From: Priapulus caudatus
Lineage: Eukaryota > Priapulida > Priapulimorpha > Priapulimorphida > Priapulidae
Direction of reading: 5' to 3'
NCBI RefSeq assembly: GCF_000485595.1
Contig: NW_014577139.1
Location: 258,787-315,442 of the forward strand
DNA length: 56,656 nt
The number at the start of each line of letters is the position of its first letter. Position 1 is the first letter of the stretch. Shown here in pieces: positions 56,485-56,656 of this stretch. Below the pieces are notes generated by a model. It was not told the DNA's origin. It worked only from the letters and a program-made list of their open reading frames with translations, and made no database searches. A program made the translations under genes and the position numbers.

Positions 56485-56656
56485 CAGGGCTCGAATTAAC
56501 CGACGGCACCGACGGCAATTGCCGTACTGCCCCTGGAAATCCAACCCGACCGACGGCAGTCACCTGCCTTGCCCTATTGTGTAATTGCCGTCGGTGCCCT
56601 TTAATCTACTGCCCTAGTTTCGTTTTTAGTCTAGTCAACATAACACGTGCGCGTGT
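56485..56656. mobile_element. Left end of another hAT-type insertion
   Basis: CAGGGCTCGAATTAACC at 56485 interrupts the integrase frame right after a GKQLRA-type motif. It is a typical hAT terminus. Inside are palindromic GACGGCACCGACGGCAATTG and TAATTGCCGTCGGTGCCC segments. The element runs off the window, so its size and type are unknown. The preceding eight bases, GCTGCGTG, would be the left target duplication. Confidence 0.6.

Overview
The window is nuclear DNA of an invertebrate animal, most likely a marine bilaterian; I cannot name the species. The reasons are split genes with GT..AG introns, a CBM14-tailed family 18 chitinase, a beta-PIX (ARHGEF7-type) gene, dispersed CCCTAA/TTAGGG telomere-type repeats, very frequent CA/TG microsatellites, and a dense load of hAT transposons, LINE 3' ends, Ty3/gypsy elements and long foldback (inverted-repeat) elements. 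There are no operons, CRISPR arrays or bacterial features.

Layout. 1-2.3 kb: telomere-like repeats, a foldback element and minisatellites. 2.27-11.92 kb (+): a 5'-partial chitinase gene. One exon carries the catalytic DGLDIDWE; after a 7.7 kb repeat-filled intron come three exons for the end of the barrel, an Arg/Thr/Pro linker and a chitin-binding domain. 12.3-12.9 kb: a LINE 3' end (-). 14.1-14.4 kb: a possible small membrane-protein exon (-). 14.95-15.59 kb: a 43-bp tandem array whose every unit carries a CTCF-like core. 15.57-17.73 kb (-): a complete two-exon beta-PIX gene whose stop codon lies in the last unit of that array. 18.2-34.9 kb: long foldback elements interleaved with two copies of a ~5.2 kb segment carrying a degenerate hAT transposase. 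35-38.6 kb: minisatellite, palindrome, MITEs and a second LINE end. 38.5-41.5 kb: a ZMYM1-like hAT element (-). 42.4-43.1 kb: an assembly gap. 43.8-47.4 kb: a Gmr1-like gypsy element with a SCAN-like Gag and integrase ahead of reverse transcriptase. 47.4-49.2 kb: nested foldbacks carrying telomeric repeats. 49.9-50.6 kb: a LINE fragment and an intact hAT MITE. 51.4-51.7 kb: two possible host exons. 52.4-56.5 kb (+): a second, conventionally ordered gypsy element with frameshifts and stops, cut at its integrase by another hAT end at the window edge.

Only two host genes are secure: the chitinase (secreted, chitin hydrolysis) and beta-PIX (Rac/Cdc42 exchange factor of the PIX-GIT-PAK complex). 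Both have GC-rich coding exons in AT-rich or repeat DNA. The rest is mobile-element debris. Some stretches (about 5.7-7.3, 22.3-25.5 and 28.8-32.6 kb) show single-base indel noise that looks like unpolished long-read sequence, so frameshifts there should not be over-read.
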